Of a stretch of 64,000 bases of DNA, positions 50,901 through 57,390 are shown piece by piece. The notes beneath the pieces were generated by a model. It did no database searches. It had not been told where the DNA came from and saw nothing but the letters and a program-made list of their open reading frames with translations. Both the position numbers and the translations under genes were made by a program. The stretch is taken from NCBI RefSeq assembly GCF_000397205.1, contig NC_021237.1:683001-747000 (forward strand). The letters are read 5' to 3'. The first letter of the stretch is position 1. Each line of letters begins with the position of its first letter. The DNA comes from Pseudomonas protegens CHA0. Lineage in GTDB: Bacteria > Pseudomonadota > Gammaproteobacteria > Pseudomonadales > Pseudomonadaceae.

Positions 50901-51591
50901 CGGCATCCAGAACTCGCTGATGGCGGCATTGGTCAACGGTGCGATGCAGACCGGCTCCGATTCCTTCATGCAGGCCTACAACCCCGAGCACGGGATTCTC
51001 GGCGACTTGGTCGAGTCACTGTGGGATGTGGCGCTGGGCGGGACGGTGCGCTCTGGTAACGCCCAGCAGTTGCACGATTTCTTCCAGGCCGGGATCAAGG
51101 ATGAGTACAAGCTGGACGTTGCCGGCCACAGCCAGGGCGGCCTGTTGACCTACCGGGCGATTTCCGGCCTGGATTTCAACCTCAATGGCCAGGTCGGGAG
51201 CATCCAGTTGTCGGGCGCCCCAGTGGGTTCCAAGAGCTTCTTTGAAGCCGCCGATGCCGCCGGATTCGATATCGGCAACGGCGCCTTCTTCCAGGTCAAC
51301 CGTCCGGGGTCGAAGACCTTCTTCGGCATGTTGCCGGTCACCGATACCGTGTCGGATCTGCTGGGGCAGAACTTCACGCACTCGTCCGACCCGGTGGCTC
51401 GTTTCTTCGGTTCGCTGGCGACCAGCACCTCGTTGATGGGAGTGGATAGCCCGCACTCGAACTACCTGTGTGTCGCCAAGGGCATGTGCGGTGATGCGCC
51501 CAATGCACTGCAGGACCAGTTCAAGAAGAATCCCCGGTACATTGAACCTACGTTCATCGATGCCAATGGCAAGGACACTATCCGCAGATGA
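41968..51591 (+). CDS. Filamentous haemagglutinin TpsA with C-terminal lipase-like domain
   Basis: 3,207 residues from the ATG at 41968 (GGATGA upstream; an ATG at 41953 adds five residues). A signal peptide ends near VSVAAG. The TPS secretion domain holds NPNL (99-102) and NPHGI (139-143). Beta-helix repeats of the LDNQGG type fill about 370-1310, and AGRD-type FHA-2 repeats about 1860-2535. A linker NRDVSQAYEITKD (~2810) precedes the variable C-terminal domain. That domain has GHSQGG with Ser3055, SSDPVARFF with Asp3141 and DSPHSNYL with His3163, an ordered lipase-type triad. A VENN motif was not seen. It is exported by the adjacent TpsB and probably delivers an enzymatic toxin to contacted cells; the lipoprotein gene overlapping the stop is the candidate immunity gene. 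Confidence 0.92.
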   Translation: MDVRKPFAQCIALSLSGILFLNPIVSVAAGLALDPAAGGNATIGAAGNGVPIVNINAANGAGLSHNKFSEYNVGSNGLILNNGTGSTQNTQLGGYIMGNPNLKGQAAQVILNEVTGSNRSKLAGYTEVAGQSARVIVANPHGITCNGCGFINTPRATLTTGKPVIEGQKLDRFQVDGGDISIEGAGLNASNIDQFDLITRSTKLNADLYAKKLNVITGRNDVKADDLSVTARDADASAKPELAIDSSALGGMYAGAIRLVGTEKGVGVNMSGEMAASTGDIQIDANGKVTVAGMGANQAIAIKAQSIELKGKAYAGTEATLQAAEQIQVQTSLATRDRVQVVDAAQVVNHGIIEAGVNTDNSRNDHGEVKLTAGTLENRGNVLASRNLELTARQALNNQNGVIQGPKVEVKTARLVNQGAQARVLAQHELVLTTPAIANLGGLIRFGEQQAATLTLDSLNNNGGRLEVAGADLTLKAREVSNQKGSMIADRVEISAGRLDNQQGLIGASQGSATFKVSEQLNNNGGQLQAQTLLETQGAELLNQGGKLLADQIKITGTRLDNSQKGLVSAEKGELQVSLAQDLINAGGKLQATSLLSLKSASVDNRAGTLVAPQLTLTSSGKLDNQGGTVDATGLELHTADIDNQGGLLQGKDNLLLEARDLANNQGQVIGNVLTANLDSLSQNQGGVLSAEAGQLTLTVKQHLNNALGHLQAKNGDVQIGSGSLNNQGGVVVGNQLLLTNNGLLDNRGGQLVGDRLSLSTQRLDNQGAGLLAAGSDGLLLTLTADGATPGQLLNSQGRLQSDGHLQVNGGQLNNSGGVILGESVGINAAGLDNSARGAVVAKAGGLHVALNNGVLNNSAGVIDAGDQALKVTQLARLDNQGGTLKGKRLEVDGGALDNRQGQLLAGSDGLNLVTGGLNNAEGMILAQGGHGEVTLGQGSLDNRGGTLQGATLAVTAGAVDNSALNGKAGLISSQAGNLKLVVDRLTNQAGKLYANGLLSASGQTLDNRWGGEISAQQLDLTTAANLYNQGGLVESAGSLLLVGGNLDNSAGGRIRAVGGEQSRVSLGGSLYNQGGSLALGSNAFSLNAGNLNNVGGSIEHAGNGLFKLDLGGLSGLQGRITGLGRGDWDIGWVDRSGLMQLNGALDLSTGGDLNLSAGDRIASASGLRVGAATLNNAGELASDGYLTLDLGGNLNNSGLLSSRGKLTVGASDLNQNGGRIASGGDTELNLRGTLDNLGRLIASQNLYVSAGQINNRGTLGALGQMQLRSSNGITTSADTLIYSGGDMLLRGNGLANSYGDIYSAGNLSFAALDGGRAALLSNRSGTIESEGDMNLNVALLQNAMDHYQVGETITQRNIVINCTDCSGDYHTATYIVNTTYEGTMGEHSAGARLVSNRDLTINADTVENDQSLIAANRDVSITANNLYNRGLTLNKRVESISYFLHGVSKGAFRAAERATIAWNAANANRAPGQQDPLPTVVTQYPIYEPASHTVITPGSQSAYASTLQAGQRLHLQVSGTLENGVQSEQSRAQLTGQTLQNNLAQVGGQVITVNAQSSAAANQVAKDVQRIEKVGADGTTQVSFVPVDFSGVPFAAVDPTSLSSFRVPQGEYGLFVKSQNPQGRYLIETNPTFTDLSRFMSSDYMLGNLNYNTDQTWRRLGDGLYETRLIRDAVLAQTGQRFLAAGLTSDYDQYRYLMDNAIASKDQLNLSIGVSLTPAQVASLTHDIVWMETREVQGEKVLVPVLYLAQAETRNLRGGSLIQGRDMTLIAGGDLTNVGTLRASNDLSVNAGGSLYQGGLIEANERVSLMAQDSVRNALAGEIRGNQVSVTSIKGDIINDRTAVAVGYGSGNRTILDQGSQITARQQLDLSAGRDLTNLGQLASAGDAKLSAGRDIDLLAVQDHTFTQSAIRRGLVTNDTVQTLGSSVTTGGNLELNAGRDLAVVASQVSAGNDLSLNAKRDIVIASAQDEQSSTFYQKKKGSWGKSKTTRSADSSTTNVASEISAGHDLMVNVSQDKDGRISLNGGRDVTVVGSQLKAGNDLLVGATRDVSLVSAQEQHDSSYSQKKKGSFGLSKSGNSRTSSSTTQVGSELSAGNDAVVIAGTNVNLSASSIEAKRDAEVRAGLIDKNGDINLMDAANTSSSQSDKYKSKVGLSSSGSFTSIASAKKSGQENTQSQSVGSVVSGGRDTTLQASRDVNMIGSTAAAERNLNVGAGRDVNVLAGSNSSDQSNWKSEKHVGLSLESDRNGVTAFLGSEALKQKSRNAEQTVAPSQLLAGQDATIKAGRDLTLEGSRVDAGRDVNLQAGRDISIDAGKETSIEERSKSRDRNGLTVNVSHNYGNTMDALKGTGKGEDNTSKASSVLSTVDAINQFTSGPTAATHFGTASQSSSSRQEVHSNSPASLGAGRDISAVAGNDINIRGGQFDAGRDITLVGRDINVDVARGSVSEESKTARSQGGINGQSGGGSARAGIGGSNGVASEQMSQGTNTPSVFLAGRDVSLEARNNLTLIGTQVQAGRDIDLGAGNDLTIRAAQNDSSSESSRHSGGGEVGLAVGGKDFISVYASVDMGKGQLDRDNQNQQNAHLVAGDQLRFSSGKDTTIAGATLRGGEVIGRVGGDLTVSSVPDTGKVSGKEMDASVTVSIGLGGGGSVSGSLGMGKTTGKTNWVQEQTSITGKNGVDIRTEKHTQLDGALVAADNGNLKLDTGTLGFRDISGQDKEHSYYVNAGGTFGWGGGDGAKATGGKDVAFTTDKSQEGKGKTGASGWSVSGYDYRKEREQEVRATVGAGTITVRNDAKTGVDSTAGLNRDVSQAYEITKDKEKRTDLYVSQSSLESVNHPIQTLNQWKEGMKNYGKNASGIFTQFGDLSKAADQVVADNPSLLPLAWIPGLLETVLDKAGKYTGGIMPGVENHGGLITQVPALITGDMRFYRVETKYQYESDGKTIKVDPLSGKPMIENVQKLMEIERPDGDGAVFTNGIQNSLMAALVNGAMQTGSDSFMQAYNPEHGILGDLVESLWDVALGGTVRSGNAQQLHDFFQAGIKDEYKLDVAGHSQGGLLTYRAISGLDFNLNGQVGSIQLSGAPVGSKSFFEAADAAGFDIGNGAFFQVNRPGSKTFFGMLPVTDTVSDLLGQNFTHSSDPVARFFGSLATSTSLMGVDSPHSNYLCVAKGMCGDAPNALQDQFKKNPRYIEPTFIDANGKDTIRR

Positions 51592-52424
51592 GGGGGAGCC
51601 CAAGTGTGGTGGTGGGGCTGGCATTGCTGCTCGGGGGATGCCTGAACCTCCCCGCCAAGCCGCAGGAGCGACGCACCGAGCAGCGCATGTTGTGTAGCGA
51701 AGGGGCCAAGCGGGTGACCTTGCCCCAGCGTTTCTCCTTCGACCTGCCTGAACCGTTCCGGCACACAGAATGCGGTACGCTCATGGGCGGTTTCTACTAC
51801 GACAGAATCAGCGACAGCCTGTCTGTCGCTACCGAGGGGACCTTCGCCTATGGCGATGTCCAGGTATCGGCGTCTTCGCTGTACATGAAGGTCAGCAGCT
51901 TTCTCGACGGTGAGGGTTATGGGCTGATGTATCCCCGGGACGCCTTTCTCCAGGGCAAGCTGGCTGCATTGGCTTTGCCCGGCAGTGGTGCCAAACCCCG
52001 TGAAGTGGATTGGGTCACCCGGGGTGGCTACCAGTGCCTGCGCTTCTATGAGCACTGGCAGGGGGCTGCAGTGGGGCTCTGGGAGGATGAGGTCAGGTAT
52101 TGGTGCTGGGAAGGGGAAAGCGGCCTGACTCAACCGTTCTATGTACATGCCGGGCAACGTCTGGCGTTGGGCGCCAAGGGTTACGATCTGGATCGGACCT
52201 TTATCCTGCCGTTCTTTGCCAGCTTGCAGATCAAGCGTCTGGCACCTTCGGCTCTGGCTCAGGCACAAAACCGGCTCCAGGCTGCTTGTGCCCGCGGCAA
52301 GGCTCGTTATGACCGGGGAAGTGCCTGGGGCAGCGACTACCCCGACAAGCGCCTGACCCTGACCCGCCTGCACTACTGCGGCTACGATGTGCCGCTGCCC
52401 GATCTCAAGGCGCCTTCACCTTGA
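51588..52424 (+). CDS. Lipoprotein, candidate immunity protein for the TpsA lipase domain
   Basis: 278 residues, beginning inside the tpsA stop codon (ATGA), so translation is coupled. A lipoprotein signal peptide ends in LLLGGC with Cys18, placing the protein in the periplasmic leaflet of a membrane. The C-terminal part ends with LHYCGYDVPLPDLKAP. No known domain is recognised. Immunity proteins to periplasm-acting phospholipases are often periplasmic lipoproteins, and the direct overlap with tpsA makes this the prime candidate; the function is inferred. The same C-terminal motif recurs in the ORF at 52954. Confidence 0.8.
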   Translation: MRGSPSVVVGLALLLGGCLNLPAKPQERRTEQRMLCSEGAKRVTLPQRFSFDLPEPFRHTECGTLMGGFYYDRISDSLSVATEGTFAYGDVQVSASSLYMKVSSFLDGEGYGLMYPRDAFLQGKLAALALPGSGAKPREVDWVTRGGYQCLRFYEHWQGAAVGLWEDEVRYWCWEGESGLTQPFYVHAGQRLALGAKGYDLDRTFILPFFASLQIKRLAPSALAQAQNRLQAACARGKARYDRGSAWGSDYPDKRLTLTRLHYCGYDVPLPDLKAPSP

Positions 52425-52433
52425 ACCTTCGGG
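52364..52433 (+). repeat. Direct repeat, copy 1 (3' end of the lipoprotein gene)
   Basis: GCCTGCACTACTGCGGCTAC and the following ~25 bases recur with few changes at 53074-53125; after each stop codon TGAACCTTCG is also shared. Suggests duplication of the gene 3' end and flank. Confidence 0.75.
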
Positions 52434-52495
52434 CCTGCTCTAAGGAGGGTGTTTGCTGACAAGCCCGTTAGCCGACAGTACATAAGGATATGTTT

Positions 52496-52957
52496 ATGAA
52501 TACCTGGGCATGGATTGCGACGTTGCTGCTCTTGAGTGGTTGTGCTTCTCAACCGCTATCCAAGGATCATGATCAGGTCCTGTCCGAGGTCGCTGATGTG
52601 GTGCAGAGGGACAGCGGTGGCTCAGGTGAGCGTCAGGATCTGCAACTGCTTGTCACGCAGATCAACAGCCATGGGCAGCTTCCCGATCGTCTAGTGATTG
52701 TGGCCGGCGGGGGTGTTGAACGCTTCAATGTGCGTGACATGTTCGCCAAGGTTTCCCAAAGCCCCAACGGTAGGTTCCTGATGTTCGGGGCCAACCCGGC
52801 ACTGGACAAGGCGATTGTCGGCGGTGCACTGAGTGGTCAGCGCTTTCCTCGGGTCTGGCTGTTCTTTGTCGGCGAACCTGGGCAAGAGCAGGAAATGCGC
52901 AGCATCGTCGAAGCAGCGGGCATCAGGTATTCGTTTATCAGCAAATACAAAAAGTGA
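52496..52957 (+). CDS. Small lipoprotein of unknown function
   Basis: 153 residues from the ATG at 52496 (AAGGA seven bases upstream). The lipobox LLLLSGC with Cys16 follows a short helix. The mature part is mixed, with blocks LPDRLVIVAGGGVERFNV, SPNGRFLMFGANPALDK and FPRVWLFFVGEPGQEQEM, a likely alpha/beta fold. No family recognised. It sits between the candidate immunity gene and an ORF that repeats its tail, so it may be a second immunity protein or an accessory factor. Its stop overlaps the next start as GTGA. Confidence 0.75.
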   Translation: MNTWAWIATLLLLSGCASQPLSKDHDQVLSEVADVVQRDSGGSGERQDLQLLVTQINSHGQLPDRLVIVAGGGVERFNVRDMFAKVSQSPNGRFLMFGANPALDKAIVGGALSGQRFPRVWLFFVGEPGQEQEMRSIVEAAGIRYSFISKYKK

Positions 52958-53148
52958 AGGTGTCTGTGAGTATCCGCGGTGCCATGGGGATTGCCCTGGC
53001 CAGTGGTTGTCTGGGAGGCATCAGCAGTTGCACGGCGCCCTCTCTGGTTTACGAAAACCAGCGCCTGGGCTCTCGCCTGCACTACTGCGGCTACGACGTG
53101 CCGCTGCCCGACCTTTCGGCCCCGGCGCCCGGGGCCAAAGCCGACTGA
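52954..53148 (+). CDS. Small ORF sharing the C-terminus of the upstream lipoprotein (remnant or micro-lipoprotein)
   Basis: 64 residues, GTG start overlapping the previous stop. The N-terminus looks like a weak signal sequence with cysteines (IALASGCLGGISSC), and the last ~25 residues repeat LHYCGYDVPLPDL of the lipoprotein at 51588. The DNA of this tail is nearly identical and includes the region just after the stop codon. It is best read as a truncated duplicate of the lipoprotein gene, kept in frame; whether it is expressed is open. Confidence 0.55.
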   Translation: MKVSVSIRGAMGIALASGCLGGISSCTAPSLVYENQRLGSRLHYCGYDVPLPDLSAPAPGAKAD

Positions 53149-53158
53149 ACCTTCGCCT
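53074..53158 (+). repeat. Direct repeat, copy 2
   Basis: Second copy of the segment at 52364, with three or four base differences across the first 45 bases and the shared TGAACCTTCG after the stop codon. Confidence 0.75.
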
Positions 53159-53273
53159 GTCACAACACTCCAGTACCCTGTAAGCCCGCGTCCTCACGGC
53201 GCCTGCCACTATTCCTCAGGGGTGAAGGCTGGCAGACTGCCGATCTTTTCCCCGCTGTCTGTCTTGAGGCTAT

Positions 53274-54284
53274 ATGCCAGCGTTTTCACAGCGTCATCTG
53301 TTGTTCATCAGTTGGATCATCATTTTCGGTGGCCTGTTGCTGGCCTTGCCCCTGCGTCTGCTGCCCAGCCTGCTGGCCGGGTTGCTGGTGTTCGAGCTGG
53401 TCAACATGCTCACCCCGCAACTGCAGCGGCTGATCGAAGGCCGGCGTGCGCGCTGGCTGGCGGTGGCCTTGCTGGGCACCCTGGTGGTCAGCCTGCTGAC
53501 CCTACTGTTCGCCGGGGCCATCAGCTTCCTGTTGCATGAGGCGGAGAACCCGGGTGCCTCGCTGGGCAAGTTCATGGTGGTGGTGGACAAGGCCCGGGGC
53601 CAGTTGCCGCCGTTCCTCGATTCCTACCTGCCGGCCAGCGCCGCCGAGTTCCAGGCTGCCATCGGTGCCTGGGCCAGCAAGCACCTGAGCGAGTTGCAAC
53701 TGGTGGGCAAGGACGCGGCGCACATGTTCGTGACCCTGCTGATCGGCATGGTCCTGGGGGCGATCATTGCCCTGCAGCGGGTCCCCGACCTGACCAAGCG
53801 CAAGCCTCTGGCGGCGGCGCTGTTCGACCGTCTGCACCTGCTGGTCCAGGCGTTTCGCAACATCGTCTTCGCCCAGATCAAGATCTCCCTGCTCAACACC
53901 TTCTTCACCGGGATCTTCCTGGCGCTGATCCTGCCGCTGTTCGGGGTCAAGCTGCCGCTGACCAAGACCCTGATCGTGCTGACCTTCCTGCTGGGCCTGC
54001 TGCCGGTGATCGGCAACCTGATTTCCAACACACTGATCACCATCGTCGGCCTGTCGCTGTCGATCTGGGTGGCGGTGGCGGCGCTGGGCTACCTGATCTT
54101 TATCCACAAGCTGGAATACTTCCTCAACGCGCGGATCGTTGGCGGGCAGATCAGTGCCAAGTCCTGGGAGCTGCTGCTGGCGATGCTGGTGTTCGAGGCC
54201 GCCTTCGGCCTGCCCGGGGTGGTGGCGGGGCCGATCTATTACGCGTACCTGAAGAGCGAGTTGAAGCTGGCGGGATTGGTGTGA
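53274..54284 (+). CDS. AI-2E family transporter (PerM-like)
   Basis: 336 residues with about eight membrane helices in the AI-2E/PerM pattern: two N-terminal pairs, a soluble middle part (residues ~95-140, EAENPGASLGKFMVVVDKARGQLPPF), and the conserved late block GLLPVIGNLISNTLITIVGLSLS followed by KLEYFLNARIVGGQISAKSWELL. Members export or exchange small molecules or ions; the exact substrate is unknown. It is convergent with the Hsp70-like gene, separated by a perfect REP palindrome. Confidence 0.85.
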   Translation: MPAFSQRHLLFISWIIIFGGLLLALPLRLLPSLLAGLLVFELVNMLTPQLQRLIEGRRARWLAVALLGTLVVSLLTLLFAGAISFLLHEAENPGASLGKFMVVVDKARGQLPPFLDSYLPASAAEFQAAIGAWASKHLSELQLVGKDAAHMFVTLLIGMVLGAIIALQRVPDLTKRKPLAAALFDRLHLLVQAFRNIVFAQIKISLLNTFFTGIFLALILPLFGVKLPLTKTLIVLTFLLGLLPVIGNLISNTLITIVGLSLSIWVAVAALGYLIFIHKLEYFLNARIVGGQISAKSWELLLAMLVFEAAFGLPGVVAGPIYYAYLKSELKLAGLV

Positions 54285-54290
54285 GTCTTG

Positions 54291-54344
54291 TTCGCCGGCC
54301 CGCCGGCTCCTACAGAACCTTGTAGGAGCCGGCGGGCCGGCGAA
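54291..54344. repeat. Perfect REP palindrome acting as bidirectional terminator
   Basis: 24-bp perfect arms (TTCGCCGGCCCGCCGGCTCC... and its inverse) with a six-base loop GAACCT, between two convergent genes. Confidence 0.85.
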
Positions 54345-54350
54345 GCTGTT

Positions 54351-55616
54351 TCAGCCGTAACGCTTCTTGGCCTCGATGGCCAGGCCGCTGCCGATGCTGC
54401 CGAAGATATTGCCTTCCACATGCCGGGCATTGGGCAGCATCGCCGCCACGCTCTGGCGCAGCGCCGGAATGCCGCTGGAACCACCGGTGAAGAACACCGT
54501 ATCGACCTGGCCCACACCGACATTGGCGTCGTTCAGCAACTGGGTGACGCTGGTGCGGATGCGCTCCAGCAAACCGTCGATGGAGGATTCGAACAGGGCC
54601 CGGCTCAGGTCCACGCTGAGGTCGCGCTCGATTCGGTCCAGGGCTACCAGGCGGTTCTCTGCGTGGGTCAGCTGGATCTTGGTCTCTTCAACGATCATGG
54701 CCAGCCAGTGCCCGGCGCGCTGTTCGATCAGCTTGAACAGACGGTCGATGCCGCCGGTGTCCTCGATGTCATAGCGCATGCTGCCCAGGGCCAGCTGGGA
54801 TTTCTGCGAGTACACCGAGTTGATGGTGTGCCAGGTCGCCAGGTTCATGTGGTGGCTGGTGGGCATGTAGGCGCCGCTCTTCATCCGGCTGCCGTAGCCG
54901 AACAGCGGCATCACGCCCTGGAGGCTCAGTTGCTTGTCGAAGTCGGTACCGCCGACGTGCACGCCGCCGGTGGCGAGGATGTCGTCGTGGCGGTTATCGA
55001 CGCCACGGCGCTCGGGGGACAGGCGCACCAGGGAGAAGTCCGAGGTACCACCGCCGATGTCGACGATCAGCACCAGTTCCTCGCGCTCGATGGTGGATTC
55101 GTAGTCGAAGGCCGCGGCGATGGGCTCGTACTGGAAGGACACTTCCTTGAAACCGATCTTGCGGGCCACTTCCACCAGGGTGTCTTCGGCTTCCTGGTCG
55201 GCGGCGGCGTCGTCATCGACGAAGAACACCGGGCGCCCCAGCACCACTTCTTCGAATTCCCGACCGGCGGCGGCTTCGGCGCGGCTTTTCAGTTGGCCGA
55301 TGAACAGCCCCAAGAGGTCCTTGAACGGCATGGCAGTGCCCAGCACGCTGGTGTCGTGCTTGATCAGCTTGGAACCCAGCAGGCTCTTGAGCGAGCGCAT
55401 CAGCCGGCCTTCGTAGCCTTCCAGGTACTCGTGCAGCGCCAGGCGGCCGTACACCGGACGGCGTTCCTCGATATTGAAGAACACCACCGAAGGCAGGGTG
55501 ATCTTGTCGTCCTCCAGGGTGATCAGCGTCTCCTCGCCGGGGCGCAGCCAGCCGACGGTGGAGTTGGAGGTACCGAAGTCAATGCCGCAGGCACGGGCCG
55601 GGGTGGCGTTGTTCAT
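54351..55616 (-). CDS. Hsp70 family protein (YegD-like)
   Basis: 421 residues from the ATG at 55616; upstream in-frame ATGs extend only into leader. The actin-like ATPase fold is visible: phosphate 1 loop CGIDFGTSNSTVGW at the N-terminus, phosphate 2 loop VLIVDIGGGTSDFSLV, adenosine motif VFFTGGSSGIPAL. No substrate-binding beta domain or EEVD-type tail follows, so it is the shortened YegD type. Probably a chaperone-like ATPase; partners are unknown. It is divergent from cbpA. Confidence 0.88.
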   Translation of the reverse strand: MNNATPARACGIDFGTSNSTVGWLRPGEETLITLEDDKITLPSVVFFNIEERRPVYGRLALHEYLEGYEGRLMRSLKSLLGSKLIKHDTSVLGTAMPFKDLLGLFIGQLKSRAEAAAGREFEEVVLGRPVFFVDDDAAADQEAEDTLVEVARKIGFKEVSFQYEPIAAAFDYESTIEREELVLIVDIGGGTSDFSLVRLSPERRGVDNRHDDILATGGVHVGGTDFDKQLSLQGVMPLFGYGSRMKSGAYMPTSHHMNLATWHTINSVYSQKSQLALGSMRYDIEDTGGIDRLFKLIEQRAGHWLAMIVEETKIQLTHAENRLVALDRIERDLSVDLSRALFESSIDGLLERIRTSVTQLLNDANVGVGQVDTVFFTGGSSGIPALRQSVAAMLPNARHVEGNIFGSIGSGLAIEAKKRYG

Positions 55617-55913
55617 GTCTTTGGATCCGGTGAAAAAAACGGCCGCGCAGCGTACGCCAGTCCTCGCGCCTTGCAAAGGCCGACTATCTGCTAAATCACC
55701 CCCTGTCGTGCCTTGAAAGACTATCCTTTACCCCCAAACTTGCAGGCATGGGCCGCGCAGCCACCTGGGATCACAAGATCCGCCCGAGGCTGCCGATAAA
55801 CTTCTGATGCGCCGTTCAGTCAGAGGATTGAGATTGATCAATTCTCATGCTGCCAGACCGAGCATGCTGTGCTGCACGCCGCGCGACTTTGATAACGGAT
55901 GGTGATTCCCTCG
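55617..55913. other. Divergent region upstream of yegD-like gene and cbpA
   Basis: 297 bp without a gene. It holds the heat-shock-type promoter at 55712 and an inverted repeat GAGA-TTGATCAAT-TCTC (near 55831-55847) in the cbpA leader of about 165 bases. No protein-coding or RNA gene was supported. Confidence 0.5.
55712..55738 (+). promoter_or_regulatory. Sigma-32 (heat-shock) promoter upstream of cbpA
   Basis: CTTGAAA at 55712-55718 and CCCCAAA at 55732-55738 with 13 bases between match the sigma-32 pattern CTTGAA-N13-15-CCCCAT. Confidence 0.65.
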
Positions 55914-56855
55914 ATGGACTTCAAAGACTATTACAAGATTCTCGGCGTGGAGCCGACAGCGGACGACAAGGCGATCAAGGCCGCCTATCGCAAGCTGGCG
56001 CGCAAGTACCACCCCGACGTCAGTAAGGAAAAGGATGCCGAGGCCAAGTTCAAGGACGCCTCGGAAGCCTATGAAGCGCTGAAAAGCGCCGACAAGCGCG
56101 CCGAGTACGATGACCTGCGCAAGTACGGCCAGCATGGCCAACCGTTCCAGGGCCCGCCGGGCTGGCAGAGCCGTGGCGGTTTTGGCGGCGGCGAGGACGG
56201 TGGCGATTTCTCGGACTTCTTCAGTTCGATCTTTGGTAACCGGGGGCCAGGATTCGGCGGCCCGGAGCAGCGCCGCAGCAGCGGTCGTCGTGGACAGGAT
56301 GTGGAAATGGAACTGCCGATCTTTCTTGAAGAAACCCTGTCCACCGAGTCGAAGAAGATCAGCTTCCAGGTGCCGCAGTACAACGCCAATGGCCAACACG
56401 TCAGCAACACCAGCAAGAGCCTGAACGTGAAGATTCCGGCAGGTGTCACCGACGGCGAGCGCATCCGCCTCAAGGGCCAGGGCGCGCCGGGCGTGGGCGG
56501 CGGCGCGAATGGCGACCTGTACCTGACCATTCGCTTCGCGCCGCATCCCAAGTTCGATGTCGAAGGCGAGAACCTGATCATCACCCTGCCACTGGCCCCC
56601 TGGGAGCTGGCGCTGGGGACCGAGGTCGCGGTACCGACCCTGACCGGCAAGATCAACCTCAAGGTTCCGGCCGGCAGCCAGAATGGCCAGCGCATGCGCG
56701 CCAAGGGCCATGGCCTGCTGAACAAGGCCGGCCAGCGCGGCTACCTGTTCGTGCAACTCAAGGCGGTCATGCCCAAGCAGGCGGGCGACGACGTCAAGGC
56801 CTTGTGGCAGGAGCTGGCGAAGAAGGCAGCGTTCGACCCCCGGGAAAATTTCTGA
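55914..56855 (+). CDS. cbpA: Curved DNA-binding protein CbpA (DnaJ class II)
   Basis: 313 residues from the ATG at 55914. The J domain ([20 protein letters not shown] at the N-terminus, with the HPD motif in [11 protein letters not shown]) is followed by a glycine/phenylalanine linker ([18 protein letters not shown]) and two beta-sandwich client-binding domains ([33 protein letters not shown]). There is no zinc finger, as in class II DnaJ. It stimulates DnaK and also binds curved DNA. A heat-shock-type promoter lies upstream and cbpM follows after 23 bases. Confidence 0.93.
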   Translation: MDFKDYYKILGVEPTADDKAIKAAYRKLARKYHPDVSKEKDAEAKFKDASEAYEALKSADKRAEYDDLRKYGQHGQPFQGPPGWQSRGGFGGGEDGGDFSDFFSSIFGNRGPGFGGPEQRRSSGRRGQDVEMELPIFLEETLSTESKKISFQVPQYNANGQHVSNTSKSLNVKIPAGVTDGERIRLKGQGAPGVGGGANGDLYLTIRFAPHPKFDVEGENLIITLPLAPWELALGTEVAVPTLTGKINLKVPAGSQNGQRMRAKGHGLLNKAGQRGYLFVQLKAVMPKQAGDDVKALWQELAKKAAFDPRENF

Positions 56856-56878
56856 TTCGACACTAGGAGGCGCTGATC

Positions 56879-57181
56879 ATGAGCACCCTGATCGTTCAGC
56901 TGGACATGGAAGAGTTCTGTGAAGTGGCCGACCTGTCGGCGGCCTACGTGATCGAAATCGTCGAGCACGGCATCCTCGAACCTCAGGGCCGGGCCCCCAA
57001 GGACTGGCGCTTCAACGACTATGAGCTGTCCCTGGCCAAGCGCGCGGCGAAGTTGCGCCGCGACCTGGACCTGGAATGGGAAGGCGTGGCCCTGGCCCTG
57101 GACCTGCTGGACGAAGTGCGGCAACTGCGCGCCGAGAACCAGATGCTCAAACAGCGCCTGGGCCGCCTGTTGGTGGACTGA
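56879..57181 (+). CDS. cbpM: Chaperone modulator CbpM
   Basis: 100 residues with a MerR-like helix-turn-helix (MEEFCEVADLSAAYVIEIVEHGIL) and a C-terminal helix (LDEVRQLRAENQMLKQRLGRLL). CbpM binds the J domain of CbpA and inhibits it. AGGAG precedes the start; co-transcribed with cbpA. Confidence 0.93.
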   Translation: MSTLIVQLDMEEFCEVADLSAAYVIEIVEHGILEPQGRAPKDWRFNDYELSLAKRAAKLRRDLDLEWEGVALALDLLDEVRQLRAENQMLKQRLGRLLVD

Positions 57182-57194
57182 GGGTGTGTAGGCC

Positions 57195-57336
57195 TGTAGC
57201 CGCTGCCGAGCGCTAGCGAGGCTGCGACCGGGCGCGCAGCGCCCGTCTAACCAGGCGACTGCGGTGTGTCAGGAAAAAGCGGGTTGCGAGGACTGCGTCC
57301 TCGTTCGCAGCTTCGCTGGCGCTCAGCAGCGGCTAC
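57195..57336. repeat. Long REP-like palindrome (GTAGCCGCTGCCG type)
   Basis: TGTAGCCGCTGCCGAGCGCT and its inverse ending CAGCAGCGGCTACA enclose ~100 bases with further inverted GC-rich segments; same family as at 25102. Confidence 0.8.
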
Positions 57337-57337
57337 A

Positions 57338-57369
57338 AAACGATACAAACGGCACAAACGATACAAACG
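57338..57369 (+). repeat. Short tandem repeat AAACGATACAAACG
   Basis: Two perfect copies of AAACGATACAAACG (57338-57351, 57356-57369) with an 18-base period, next to the REP-like palindrome. Confidence 0.7.
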
Positions 57370-57390
57370 CACTAGCGGTTACAAAGCGCC

